The notes under the pieces were generated by a model. The model did no database searches and was not told where the DNA came from. It worked only from the letters and a program-made list of their open reading frames with translations. 64,000 nucleotides of DNA from Rathayibacter tritici (lineage in GTDB: Bacteria; Actinomycetota; Actinomycetes; Actinomycetales; Microbacteriaceae), in NCBI RefSeq assembly GCF_002932875.1, contig NZ_PSWS01000002.1, positions 1-64,000 of the forward strand, written 5' to 3'. Positions 49,739-58,625 of the stretch are shown here, piece by piece. Position numbers and translations under genes: made by a program. The stretch's first letter is position 1, and every line of letters begins with the position of its first letter.

Positions 49739-50293
49739 CTAGTGGCGGAACATCCGCGCCGTCGTCTCGAAGAGCCCCTTCACCGGGCGCTGCTGCTCGC
49801 CCTGCTGGGCGCCGAGGACGATGATGACAGCGGTCAGCACGGGAATCGCCCACTGCGTCACCTTCTGCACACGGAGGGCCGTGGTCAGTTCCTGCGAGTT
49901 CTGCGGCGACGCTTCGGTCACGCCGGGGGCGCCCTCGTCGGCGTGCTTGGCCTGCGTCGCTCCGGCGACCGCGGCGACGACGGAGGCGGTGCCGGCCAGG
50001 CCGGTGACGATCGTCTTCACAACGGTGTTGGTGCGGCTCTCGCGCTGGTTGCTGAGACGGGTCTTGTTGGCAAGGATCAGGCCGATACCGCCGACGCCGT
50101 GGGCAGCAATCGCGGCGAGCTGCACCGGGGTCCAGCGCGCCCAACCGTTCGAGGCGAGGCGGAGGCGCTCCGCAGGATCGGACGAGGTGGACGCGGCGCC
50201 GTTCAGGCCGACTGCGCCCATCAGCGAGCCGCCGAACCAGGCGGCGGCTCCAAGGTCGTGGAGACTGCGGACGAGGGTGTTGCGGGAGGGCAT
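49739..50293 (-). CDS. membrane protein of unknown function
   Basis: 184 residues with about four membrane helices (AAAWFGGSLMGAVGLNGA, LAAIAAHGVGGIGLILAN, TIVTGLAGTASVVAAVAGAT, WAIPVLTAVIIVLGAQQGE). The N-terminal SLHDLGAAAWFGGSLMGAVG with a His and several Gly residues recalls small actinobacterial membrane proteins of unknown role. ATG preceded by GAGGACCC. Not linked to its neighbours. Confidence 0.65.
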   Translation of the reverse strand: MPSRNTLVRSLHDLGAAAWFGGSLMGAVGLNGAASTSSDPAERLRLASNGWARWTPVQLAAIAAHGVGGIGLILANKTRLSNQRESRTNTVVKTIVTGLAGTASVVAAVAGATQAKHADEGAPGVTEASPQNSQELTTALRVQKVTQWAIPVLTAVIIVLGAQQGEQQRPVKGLFETTARMFRH

Positions 50294-50499
50294 GGGTCCT
50301 CTTCTCTGCCGGGTGCGAGCGCCGGCGGTGGTCGGCGGATGCGAACTCCTCCGACGCTACGCGCGCCCCAGAACGGCGCACGGGGCTTGACCTCTCCCCC
50401 TTCGACGCGATCCTCTGAGTGCCGTCCTCTCCGGCACGCTCCGCTCGTCTTTCCGGCGCGCTCCGCTGGAGGTATTCGATCGACCCGAGGAGCCCTGCA

Positions 50500-50841
50500 A
50501 TGCCCACCGACGACGACAAGCGGACGACCCGTGACGAGTTCCACGACGCCGTGAACATGACCGCGAAGGAGCTCGAGGATTGGCTCGACACGAACGAGTC
50601 GAAGAAGGTCGGGCAGAAGCCGGAGGGCGGCGGCGAGTCGGTCGGCCACGAGAGCGGGCGACGCATTGTCGAGCTGCTCGGCACGAAGCAGGCCGACCTC
50701 GACGACGACGACTACGCGCACATGACGAAGGTTGTCGGCTACGTCCACCGGCACGCGAAGCAGCGCCCCTCTGGCGACGTCACCGAGACGAAGTGGCGCT
50801 ACTCGCTGATGAACTGGGGTAACGACCCCCTGAAAGAGTGA
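50500..50841 (+). CDS. DUF3140 protein
   Basis: 113 residues. FHDAVNMTAKELEDWLDTNE, GHESGRRIVELLG, DYAHMTKVVGYVHRHAKQRP, TKWRYSLMNWGNDP is the DUF3140 pattern. Small soluble protein of unknown function; some members are DNA-binding candidates. GAGGAGCCC lies before the ATG. 206 bp upstream contain no clear promoter. Confidence 0.82.
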   Translation: MPTDDDKRTTRDEFHDAVNMTAKELEDWLDTNESKKVGQKPEGGGESVGHESGRRIVELLGTKQADLDDDDYAHMTKVVGYVHRHAKQRPSGDVTETKWRYSLMNWGNDPLKE

Positions 50842-50904
50842 CTCGGCGCCTCCCCGGAAGTCGTCCGGGGGAGCTCGTGGTGCAGATGTCGGCATGATGG
50901 ACCC

Positions 50905-51300
50905 GTGGAGACTCTCGACGTTGTGGCCGCAGTGATCATTGATCGTGGCCGAATCCTCGCGTGCCGACGGCGCGTGGGTACAGCCTCGGGCGGTCTCTGG
51001 GAGTTCCCGGGCGGCAAGATCGAATCAGGAGAGTCGGCTCAGGCAGCACTCGCCCGGGAGATTCGCGAAGAACTGGGCGTCTCTCTTGAGGTGGAACAAG
51101 TACTCACAGTAGATGAGACACAGGTCGGTGCTCTCCGAATTCGCTTGCAGTGCTTCAGAGCCGCCCTTCGCGATGCTCGCCCCGACGAGAGCACCGATCA
51201 CGACCACCTTGTCTGGCTCTTGCCGAGCGAACTTCCCGGGCTTGACTGGGCGCAGCCTGATCTGCCGGCGGTTCGTCTCCTGTCGTCTGCGGAGCGATGA
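50905..51300 (+). CDS. Nudix hydrolase, MutT-like
   Basis: 131 residues. Complete Nudix box: GGKIESGESAQAALAREIRE followed by ELG (G-x5-E-x7-RE-x2-EE-x-G). WEFPGGK and the length match MutT-type (deoxy)nucleoside triphosphate pyrophosphohydrolases that clean oxidised dGTP; CTP pyrophosphohydrolase is an alternative. GTG start; the codons TCHDHLVWLLP-like end helps substrate stacking. DNA from here to 51.4 kb is a little less GC-rich than the surroundings. Confidence 0.88.
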   Translation: METLDVVAAVIIDRGRILACRRRVGTASGGLWEFPGGKIESGESAQAALAREIREELGVSLEVEQVLTVDETQVGALRIRLQCFRAALRDARPDESTDHDHLVWLLPSELPGLDWAQPDLPAVRLLSSAER

Positions 51301-51527
51301 GGTCGAAGTATGTCCACTTCCGCGCGCCCGGGAGGCAGTGACACCTGCCGATGAAGGGAGAATCACACACGTCCGGGCTGACCGGAATGCTTGTGAGCAG
51401 CAGGGTTTCTCGCTCTTGGTGACCTTCCTCGCTGCGCGTCGCCCGATATCGTCCCTTTTCCTCTCCGCCTGCTTGACCGCTGAGATCGAGATCTTCATCG
51501 GTCTGGTCGGTCTGCTTGGCGGGCTGG

Positions 51528-51876
51528 TCATCGCCGGGCTCGCGGTCGTCGCAGGGGCCGGCCGCGACGTCGTCGGCCGCGGCGCCCGGCGCGACGGGGG
51601 CTCGACGGGGAGCGGCGCGGTCGGCTCAGCCCGGTGCGGGACGGTCGGCTGAGCGGGCAGGACGCTCGGGCCGGCAGGGCCGGTCGGGTCCGGCTGCTCC
51701 TCGGGCACTCGGGAGGGGCGCTCCTCTTCGGCCGCGCGCCGTTCGGCCTCGCGCCCTTCGGCCTCGCGGCCCAGGTGTCCCCGGGGGTATCCCGCGTGGT
51801 AGCGCGGATCGATGCCGCTCTCGTCGACTCCGCCACGCCCATCAGGGGAGCGCTCCGCTCCGGTGCTCTGCGCCAT
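51528..51876 (-). pseudogene. probable broken gene, charged N-terminal part
   Basis: ATG 51876 with GGGGGA five bases upstream begins MAQSTGAERSPDGRGGVDES, then GIDPRYHAGYPRGHLGREAE and a Glu/Arg- and Pro-rich stretch, as in Microbacteriaceae proteins that continue into a membrane helix. Here no membrane helix follows in frame; after about 51530 the sequence loses protein character, although the frame stays open into the opposite Nudix gene. A frameshift or truncation is likely. 51301-51527 holds nothing else clear. Confidence 0.4.
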
Positions 51877-51959
51877 GCCGATCCCCCGCCCCGTACGGTC
51901 GAGCCATAAGGTCGCAGGTCCGACCGGTCCAGCGAGACCGCGACGATCGCGAGCGCGGT

Positions 51960-53165
51960 TCAGCGGATCGGCTCGGTCGTGCGTGAGGGGAGACTCACGA
52001 TTCCCGCTCCGAGCAGCAGCACGACGATCGTCACCGCCGTCAGCGCAGGCCAGCCGCCCGCGTCGACCGCCAGACCGAGGAGCCAGCCGCCTGCGGCCGA
52101 GCCCGAGTAGAACGCGATCGTGTAGACCGCACCCGCATGTCCGCGGAGCGCCGGTGCCGCCCGGGCCCCCGTCCAGGCCGCACCTGTTGCGTGCAGGGCG
52201 AAGAATCCCGCCGTGAAGACGAGAAGGCCCGCGATCACTACGGCCACGATCTCGGCGAGCATCACCAGCAGTCCCAGAATCATCAGAGCGACGCCGATCC
52301 GCATCACGAGCCGAGGGCCGATGCGGGGACTCCATGTTCCGGCGAGCCGGGAGGACACTGTTCCCGCGAGATAGGCGGCGAAGAGGAGCGACACGAGCGC
52401 CGGTGCGAGCGCGAACGGCGGTGCCTCGAGCCTGAACGCCAGGTAGTTGTAGACGGCGACGAACACTCCGACCGCGAGGAACGTCTGCACAGCGATCGCA
52501 ACCAGCATCGGATCGCGGAGCACCTGTGCCGTCTTCGTGCGCCAACCGCCGGGTACCGTCTCGCGCGCGCCGCCCCGCGGGGTCAGCACCGCGAAGGCGA
52601 TCGCCGCCGCGGCGCAGACCGCCGTCACGACGAGCAGGGCGCTCCGCCAGCCGAGCGCCGCCGCGAGCGGACCAGCGAGGAGGCGACCGGCGGCGCCGCC
52701 GATCGTGGTCCCGGACACGTAGGCGGTCGCCGCCACCGTCGCTCCGGAACCTCCGACCCGGTCGTGGATGGCGGCCACGGCGAGTGCCGGCACGGCGCCG
52801 AGCGCCGCTCCCCCGAGGAACCGCAGGACGAGCAGGAGCTCGAAGCCGGGGGCGACGCACGCCAGCAGTGCCAGGACGACCGAGGTGAGGACCGCGATGC
52901 GCATGGATTCGAGCCGGCCGATCCGCTCGGCCACCGAAGCCCACGGCAGCACCGAGAGCGCCAAGCCCAGCGTCGCGGCCGACACGGTAAGCGCGGCATC
53001 GGACGCGGCGAGGGACCACTCCTGTGCGAGTTGCGGGAGGACGCTCTGGACCGCATAGAGCTCGGCGAACGTGGCGATTCCGGCTGCGAGGAGGGCGATC
53101 GTCAGTCGTCGCTGCGAGAACGGAGCCGCGGCGCGCGTCGATCGGGTCCGCGCTCCGGTGCTCAT
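51960..53165 (-). CDS. MFS transporter (YnfM-like)
   Basis: 401 residues, 12 membrane segments. TIALLAAGIATFAELYAVQS, VLPQLAQEWSLAASDAALTV and the loop ASVAERIGRLESMR (between TM2 and TM3) match the YnfM/arabinose-efflux group of drug/proton antiporters. Substrate unknown. Divergent from the LysR fragment; the 85-bp gap contains an inverted repeat ATGTCC/GGACAT that could be its operator. Confidence 0.85.
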   Translation of the reverse strand: MSTGARTRSTRAAAPFSQRRLTIALLAAGIATFAELYAVQSVLPQLAQEWSLAASDAALTVSAATLGLALSVLPWASVAERIGRLESMRIAVLTSVVLALLACVAPGFELLLVLRFLGGAALGAVPALAVAAIHDRVGGSGATVAATAYVSGTTIGGAAGRLLAGPLAAALGWRSALLVVTAVCAAAAIAFAVLTPRGGARETVPGGWRTKTAQVLRDPMLVAIAVQTFLAVGVFVAVYNYLAFRLEAPPFALAPALVSLLFAAYLAGTVSSRLAGTWSPRIGPRLVMRIGVALMILGLLVMLAEIVAVVIAGLLVFTAGFFALHATGAAWTGARAAPALRGHAGAVYTIAFYSGSAAGGWLLGLAVDAGGWPALTAVTIVVLLLGAGIVSLPSRTTEPIR

Positions 53166-53201
53166 GGATTCGACCGTAGACCGTCCATAGATGCATGACT
53201 A

Positions 53202-53237
53202 ATGTCCTTTCTCCTGCCATTCACGTGTTCTGGACAT
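53202..53237. promoter_or_regulatory. inverted repeat in the MFS/LysR divergent promoter
   Basis: ATGTCC (53202-53207) and GGACAT (53232-53237) face each other across 24 bp between the two divergent starts. Position fits a LysR binding region, but the arms are short. Confidence 0.4.
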
Positions 53238-53250
53238 ATCTCGACTGAGG

Positions 53251-53961
53251 GTGGGAGGCGTGTCAGACGATTGGCCCGCAGTCCTCCGCCTCCTCCCCGT
53301 GCTCGTAGCGGTGGCGCAGACCGGAAGCGTCACCGCCGCGGCCGTTGAGCTCGGTGTCCCGCAGCCGACGGCGAGCCGGTCGCTTGCTCGCCTGTCCAGC
53401 CTGGTCGGCACCCCCTTGGTGCGCCGCGCCGGCCGCGGGGTGATCATGACGGAAGCGGGGACCGGGCTCGCCGAGGCCGCCCAGGACGGCATGGCGCTCA
53501 TCCGAGCCGGACTCGCTGAGGTGCGCCAGGCCGGGGACGCCGAGCACGGACGCCTCGGCCTCGCCTTCCAGACACTCCTCGGGGAGAGCTTCGTGCCGGA
53601 TGTGATCCGCCGCTTCCGTCGACGGTGGCCGCACGTAGGCTTCGGTCTTCGGCACGGCTCGCGCGCCCTCTGCCTGCGGACAGTGGCGAACGGCGAGTCC
53701 GAGCTGGCGATCATCGCGGATCCACCCGATCTTCCCGGCACCACTACGAGGACCCTCTACACGGAGCCGCTGCTCGCGGTGGTGCATTCCCGGCGCTCGC
53801 GGATCGCTGCCGCGGCTCCCCTGGCCGACGAGGCCTCCGCCCCTGCCGCGATCGACCGGCCGCTGGAGTTCGAGGACGCCGCAGAGCGACTCGACTCCCG
53901 CGCTCGGGGAGGCTGTGGCCCGCTGGTCATCCGCATCCCCGCTGCTCCACCGTGCGCGTGA
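53251..53961 (+). pseudogene. LysR family regulator, C-terminally truncated
   Basis: 236 residues instead of about 290-300. HTH: LVAVAQTGSVTAAAVELGVP, QPTASRSLARLSSLVGTPLV. The effector domain starts normally (GRLGLAFQTLLGESFVPDVI, LAIIADPPDLPG, LYTEPLLAVVHSRRSRI) but after about residue 195 turns into non-family sequence and ends, so subdomain II and the last strand are missing. Probably inactive or unable to respond to a ligand; could still bind DNA. Divergent from the MFS gene, its natural target. Confidence 0.75.
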
Positions 53962-54316
53962 CGTCCGACGGAGGGTCCGCCTGCACCAGATCGCGTGGAC
54001 CGATGATCCGGCGGAGCCATGCCGACCGTCGTGATCGTACGAGGGCACGGCGCCATCGGGGGTCGGTGCGAGCCAGTCGGTGTGGATCGAGCGGACGGTA
54101 GCCGCCGTCGGTGCGCTCCTCGACCAGCACGCCGTTCGCACCGGAGCGGTGCAGCCGCCGAGCGGGTTCCCTCTCGGGGTGCGGATGACCGGTGCGGGTG
54201 CGGAGCTGATGCTCGAGCTGCTCGGGATCCCGCGCCCACCAGGTGCTGACGCCGACGCGTCCGTCGGGGAGCGGGAAGCGCTCGGTGATGCGGTAGGGAA
54301 GGGCGTGCTCGGTCAT
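53927..54316 (-). CDS. hypothetical protein
   Basis: 129 residues. The N-terminal 80 residues (YRITERFPLPDGRVGVSTWW, EREPARRLHRSGANGVLVEE) look real; the rest is Arg-rich (RRALVRSRRSAWLRRIIG). AAAGG nine bases before the ATG. Not recognised. The 3' end overlaps the truncated LysR by 35 bp, so the C-terminal part may have arisen from the same rearrangement. Confidence 0.5.
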   Translation of the reverse strand: MTEHALPYRITERFPLPDGRVGVSTWWARDPEQLEHQLRTRTGHPHPEREPARRLHRSGANGVLVEERTDGGYRPLDPHRLARTDPRWRRALVRSRRSAWLRRIIGPRDLVQADPPSDVTRTVEQRGCG

Positions 54317-54383
54317 GTGGTGGTGCCTTTCGAGGTGGTGGTTCGGGGAGCCCGGGCCGCGCTGAGGCGGCCCGGGCTCCGGT

Positions 54384-57245
54384 TCACGAGGTGCGGGTCG
54401 AGCGTCGGCGCCGGGTCTTCAGCGCGCCGCCGATGAGCAGCAGGACCCCCGCTGCGGCCGCGACGGGTCCCGCCGCCGCTCCTGTCGAGGCAAGGACCGT
54501 CGGCACGAGTCCGACCGGAGGAACCACCACCTGCGCGCAGCTCGCGCCGCCGTCATCTGCGCACGGGTGCAGGACCGTCGTCGGCTCGAAGCCCTCCGGA
54601 ACCTCGCTGAGACGCGCCCGGTTGGGGATGGTCCACGCATCGACCCCGTCCGCGACGCGGCCGGTCACCGTCAAGGTGGTCGATGCTCCGGCCGGAAGCG
54701 TCAGGTCCTCGATCGAGAGGTCGGACGAGGCCGGGCCACCGTCCTGCGAGATCGTCACGTCGCTCAGGTGCGCGAGCTCGGGGACGTCGGTGAGCGTCAG
54801 CCCTTCCGCGGGTCGCGCTCCGTCATTCGCGACCACGATCCGGAACCCGGCCCGCCCGCCGTGGTCGACGCTCTCGTCGAGCGCGGTCTTCTCGAGCGAG
54901 AGTCGGCCCTCGACAGGCGGCACGGGGATCTCGGCGCAGGAGGAGGATGCGTCATCGGCGCACGCGTTTTCGACGGTCGGCGGGTCGAAGCCCTCGGGCT
55001 GATGCGTGATCGACACCCGGTTGGGCAGGGTCACGGCCTCGTACCCGTCGGCGACCCGTCCACTCACGTGCAACGACACCTGCCCGCCGGCAGGGATGTC
55101 GAGACCCGTGACCGGCTCCTCGGCCGGCTGCGTCCCTCCAGCCCCGTCCTCGATGCTCGGCTCGATCAGGTGGTCGAGCGTCGGCACATCGGTCACCGTC
55201 ACGTCAGTCGCGTCGATCGACCCGGTGTTCGCCACGACGATGTCAAAACCGGCCGTACCGCCGTGCTCGGCGCTCGGCTGCGATGCGGTCTTGCGGAGCA
55301 GAAGCGATCCGTCGCCCACGACGTGCTGAACCGTGGCGCACCCCGTGGCGTCGATCCCGGTTTCGGGCTCGGCGTGCTCGAAGGGCGCATCGGCGAGGCA
55401 GGCAGTGTTGACGAGGGCATCGTCTCCGGCGCCGGTCACGACTACGTCGAAGGTCAGCTCGGCGGTCGCTCCGACCGCAAGCCCACCCGCGGACCAAGAA
55501 AGACGGCCTGTCGCCGGGTCGACTGACGCAGAACCCTGCGACGCACGAAGGGAGTCCGCGTCGAGGTCGGCGTCATCGAGCACGCCCTCATCGAGGTAGT
55601 CGACGACGGCCGCATCGGAGTAGTCGCCGGATCCGTCCGAGGTGAGGGTCACCCGGTAGGGGATGCGGGCTCCGGGCAGCAGCGGTGTCGCGGAGTCGAC
55701 CGAGGAGGACTTCGCGATGGTCACGTGCGGCGCGAGCGGGTCGAGTCGCACGACTGCGACCGCTCCGTCAGAGCCGAAGGCCCAGTCGTCGATCGCGCGC
55801 AGGTCGCCGTAGGAACCGTGCACCGAGTCGTTCTCGTTCGGGGTGCGTCCCTGACCGGAGTCGTCGCCCTCCCAGCGGTGAATGCCGCCGGACGAGTCGG
55901 CGCCGTTCTCGCCGGACGTCGCCGCAGCGGTGCTCGAGTAGCGGTCCGCGTTCGACTCGGCGAAGAGCGAGTCGTCCCAGTGCACCGTCGACGAGCCGTC
56001 TCCGCCGCCAGTGGAGCGCACCACGGAGACTCCTCCCGCCGAGGACTCGGCGTCGACCCGGGTGAAGTGGAACTCGTTCGTCCGCCCGACCGACGCGCGG
56101 AAGCTGATGCCGGCCTCGGCGATGTCGACCCCTCGCCCCTGCGCATCGCGACCATCCCAGTCGACCGAGAAGGGTCCGGTCGTGCCCGCGATGCGGGTGA
56201 GGTGAACATCGCGCTCGCCGTCGTAGGAGCCATCCCCGTCGGTATCGACGTCGACGACGAGGGTGCCCGGCTGGGTCCCGAGGACACCCGTCACGGCCCC
56301 CGCGTTGGAGCCCGCCGAGGAACGGTGAAAGGCGAGTTCCTCGATCGTCGGCTCCCGGTAGGCCGGGGCGATCGATTCCGGCAGATCGGATGACGGCGGA
56401 TCGAGGAAGAGCTTGTACGTCTGCAGCCCGTCGATCCCGGAGCGCCCGGACGCCTGCACGTACTGCGCACCGATACCACCTGCCTCGGTCGACTGCGGCA
56501 TGGGGACAGAGAGGTAGGAGGGATCGGACGACCCGACGCGAACGTTGCCCTTGTTCGTGGCCTGGAGCGTGGAGGCGACTCCGTCGTAGCCGCGCAAACC
56601 GAGCTCGTACCGGGCGCCCGTCTCGGTGACGGCATGGAGAGTGAACGAGGAGCGCCGCTCCTCGGGTGAGGCGTAGGACTCCTTCGCCCCGGACTGGATC
56701 GCGTAGGACGTGGACCACACCCGGCCGGCCAGCGCCGCACCCTGAGCGTCCTCCACTCCAATGCTCCACGCGAGGTTGACCGGAGCGGTCACGTCGTCGT
56801 CCGACACCTGGACCTCGAAAACTCCCGTCTCGGTCGCGACGAACGTTCCTCCCGCGGAGACGGATGGTGCCGCCCCCGCCGCGAAGTCCTGCTCATCGAG
56901 GACTGTGCCGTCGGGGGCCGTCACCCTGGCGGATCCGCCTCCGGTTTCGCCCTCACCGGCGCCGGAGCCGCCTTTGAGCGGATGCAGGTCGACCCGCAGC
57001 GTCTCGCCCTTCTGCACCCAGGCCGAGACGGTCGTCACTCCGGCGTTCGTCGAGCCGCCCTGCAGCAGGGTGTTCTCGATTGTCGTATGCGCAGTGGCGG
57101 CGGCCTGAGCACGCGGCGGCGCGAGACCTCCGCCGAGCAGGCCGCCGACGAGCACGCAGCCCACCGTCGTGCCAACCAGCGCCCGTCTCGTCCGCGCTCG
57201 AGGTCGTCCGCGCTCGCCCCGCCCCGACAGTTCCGTTCGACTCAT
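54384..57245 (-). CDS. sortase-anchored surface protein with DUF11 repeats
   Basis: 953 residues. Twin-Arg-like basic N-terminus and signal peptide ending near ARAQAA; a large N-terminal region; a calcium-binding-like stretch DVDTDGDGSYDGERD; then three DUF11 domains (about 500-610, 640-770, 775-900), with CADDA/CADDG motifs containing paired Cys. It ends LASTGAAAGPVAAAAGVLLL plus a basic tail, a sortase-E-type LAxTG cell-wall signal. A long adhesin or envelope protein. ATG 57245 has GAGG seven bases before it; the frame starts earlier but without a site. Confidence 0.88.
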   Translation of the reverse strand: MSRTELSGRGERGRPRARTRRALVGTTVGCVLVGGLLGGGLAPPRAQAAATAHTTIENTLLQGGSTNAGVTTVSAWVQKGETLRVDLHPLKGGSGAGEGETGGGSARVTAPDGTVLDEQDFAAGAAPSVSAGGTFVATETGVFEVQVSDDDVTAPVNLAWSIGVEDAQGAALAGRVWSTSYAIQSGAKESYASPEERRSSFTLHAVTETGARYELGLRGYDGVASTLQATNKGNVRVGSSDPSYLSVPMPQSTEAGGIGAQYVQASGRSGIDGLQTYKLFLDPPSSDLPESIAPAYREPTIEELAFHRSSAGSNAGAVTGVLGTQPGTLVVDVDTDGDGSYDGERDVHLTRIAGTTGPFSVDWDGRDAQGRGVDIAEAGISFRASVGRTNEFHFTRVDAESSAGGVSVVRSTGGGDGSSTVHWDDSLFAESNADRYSSTAAATSGENGADSSGGIHRWEGDDSGQGRTPNENDSVHGSYGDLRAIDDWAFGSDGAVAVVRLDPLAPHVTIAKSSSVDSATPLLPGARIPYRVTLTSDGSGDYSDAAVVDYLDEGVLDDADLDADSLRASQGSASVDPATGRLSWSAGGLAVGATAELTFDVVVTGAGDDALVNTACLADAPFEHAEPETGIDATGCATVQHVVGDGSLLLRKTASQPSAEHGGTAGFDIVVANTGSIDATDVTVTDVPTLDHLIEPSIEDGAGGTQPAEEPVTGLDIPAGGQVSLHVSGRVADGYEAVTLPNRVSITHQPEGFDPPTVENACADDASSSCAEIPVPPVEGRLSLEKTALDESVDHGGRAGFRIVVANDGARPAEGLTLTDVPELAHLSDVTISQDGGPASSDLSIEDLTLPAGASTTLTVTGRVADGVDAWTIPNRARLSEVPEGFEPTTVLHPCADDGGASCAQVVVPPVGLVPTVLASTGAAAGPVAAAAGVLLLIGGALKTRRRRSTRTS

Positions 57246-57579
57246 CTGATGTCCTCTCCTCTGCCTGCCGAACGCTGTGCGTCGGCGGCGACCGTTCAGC
57301 CCCACGTCAGGAGAGTATTGCTCGGGTCAGTGTCGCGACCGCGGGGACGAGGTGATCATCGGATAACGGCGCGAGATGAAGCCTGTGGAGGGACGAAGCG
57401 GCGCGCCCGCGGTCTCGGCGGCGCGGCAGGGACGGTCGCCGCTGGAAGCGGTGCGCGGCCGACGACACGGCGGCAGACCTGTCGGCGTGCGCGGCAGACA
57501 GCGCGGAGCCAGGCTCGACGGCGTCGACAGAAGACGGTCCCGCCGAAAGCGGTTCAACCGTCGATCACTCAGGAAAACG

Positions 57580-57607
57580 AGAACGGCCCGCCGAAGCGGG
57601 CCGTTCT
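57580..57607 (-). terminator. terminator of the split tRNA-Arg gene
   Basis: AGAACGGCCCGC (57580-57591) and GCGGGCCGTTCT (57596-57607) form a perfect 12-bp stem with a UUCG loop on the minus strand, followed by CGTTTTCC. It lies just downstream of the tRNA 3' half. Confidence 0.8.
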
Positions 57608-57625
57608 GCTCTGTCTCAACCAGAG

Positions 57626-57667
57626 TGCGCCCGGAGGGATTCGAACCCCCAACCTTCTGATCCGTAG
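57626..57667 (-). other. tRNA-Arg(ACG) 3' half = attachment site at the left end of the element
   Basis: Read on the minus strand it begins CTACGGATCAGAAGG (anticodon loop with ACG and half-stem), then variable loop, the T arm with GGTTCGAATCC and acceptor strand ending GGGCGCA. The 5' half (D arm, other anticodon strand) is absent on the right: 57668 onward is unrelated. A tRNA 3' end duplicated by integration leaves exactly this. The intact tRNA should be at the right end beyond the window. Confidence 0.8.
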
Positions 57668-57805
57668 AAAGAGTCGCGGCGTCCACAGACGTCCGGTGGT
57701 CACGCGGAGCTGCGTAGCGTCCGTCCACACGATCCGGTCCGACAGCTACGGATGCGCTCGCGTTGCTGTCACGGTTGCTGTCTGCGCCCGGTCGGAGACC
57801 CTGTG

Positions 57806-58429
57806 ATGGATCAGGACTGGACCAGCGTCTTCCTGCCGGCCCTCATGCCCGATGCTCCAGCCGGCCACCCGCGTATGCGGGCAGATGTGCTTCCTCCAAG
57901 CGTCTTCGGCTCGAACGTCCGGGGCATCGCTCGTGAATCCGAGTGGGACAGGACTCGACTCGCGGTTTCTGCACGCGCCGGGAAGCTCTGCGAGATCTGC
58001 GGCGACCAGTCTCACGGTCCCTTCGGCAAGGTTCAGCACCCCGACTGCCACGAGATCTGGCGATTCGAGATGCGCGACGGCGTTGTGACCCAGGTGCTCG
58101 CTGGCCTCATCGCCCTCTGCAAGAGGTGCCACAACACCCAGCACATCGGTCGGGCGCTAGACCTCGAGGACGTCAACGACCGACTACAACTCGTGAACGG
58201 CTGGACCCACTCGGAGGCTCAGACAGACATTCGTCGCGCGTTCCGCCGACTCAAACTCTTGGAAGGACTCGATGTCGATCTCGACCTGTCGGCCCTGCTT
58301 GGTCAGCTCGCCGTCCCAGGCTCGCCGGACCTGCACTTCACGGCGGCCGAGCGCTTGCTCCGGGGCAACTCATGGGAGCGATCGCGCCCCGCTCCGCAGG
58401 CCACCCAGCTCGATCTTGGGCTCGGCTAA
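57806..58429 (+). CDS. HNH-type zinc protein
   Basis: 207 residues. A metal site LCEICGDQSHGP, then HPDCHEIWRFEM (HNH-like His/Glu) and IALCKRCHNTQHIG form CxxC...HxxCHE...CxxCH, a family of HNH-like proteins common in phages and plasmids. WDRTRLAVSARAGKLCEI before the first Cys fits. ATG 57806 (GTG 57803 is adjacent). Might be a nicking endonuclease or a structural Zn protein. Cargo at the left edge of the element, 139 bp from the att site, convergent with the DUF262 gene. Confidence 0.7.
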   Translation: MDQDWTSVFLPALMPDAPAGHPRMRADVLPPSVFGSNVRGIARESEWDRTRLAVSARAGKLCEICGDQSHGPFGKVQHPDCHEIWRFEMRDGVVTQVLAGLIALCKRCHNTQHIGRALDLEDVNDRLQLVNGWTHSEAQTDIRRAFRRLKLLEGLDVDLDLSALLGQLAVPGSPDLHFTAAERLLRGNSWERSRPAPQATQLDLGLG

Positions 58430-58451
58430 ATCAAGAAACAGACGTAAGCTG

Positions 58452-58499
58452 AAACAGCGGACTCGCCCCACACAAGTGGATCGGCGGGTCTTGCTGTTT
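58452..58499. terminator. convergent-gene hairpin
   Basis: AAACAGC-GGACTCGCC (58452-58467) pairs with GGCGGGTC-TTGCTGTTT (58483-58499), with small mismatches; A- and T-rich ends on both sides let it act in both directions between the HNH and DUF262 genes. 58500-58625 contains repeated GGACCGG/CCGG words and no gene. Confidence 0.6.
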
Positions 58500-58625
58500 A
58501 ACGGCGCAATCGGCCAGCGCCTCGGGCTCGTCGAGGAGCGCCCGGACCGGAGCGAAGCGAGGACCGGACGCACCGCAGACGAGTCCGCCGGGCGGAGCCC
58601 GGCCTTGAACGAGTAAAGAAAGTTC

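Noticed and set aside
57327-57728. 133-codon frame over the att region
   Set aside because: It reads through the tRNA half (GGSNPSGRT), a well-known artefact.
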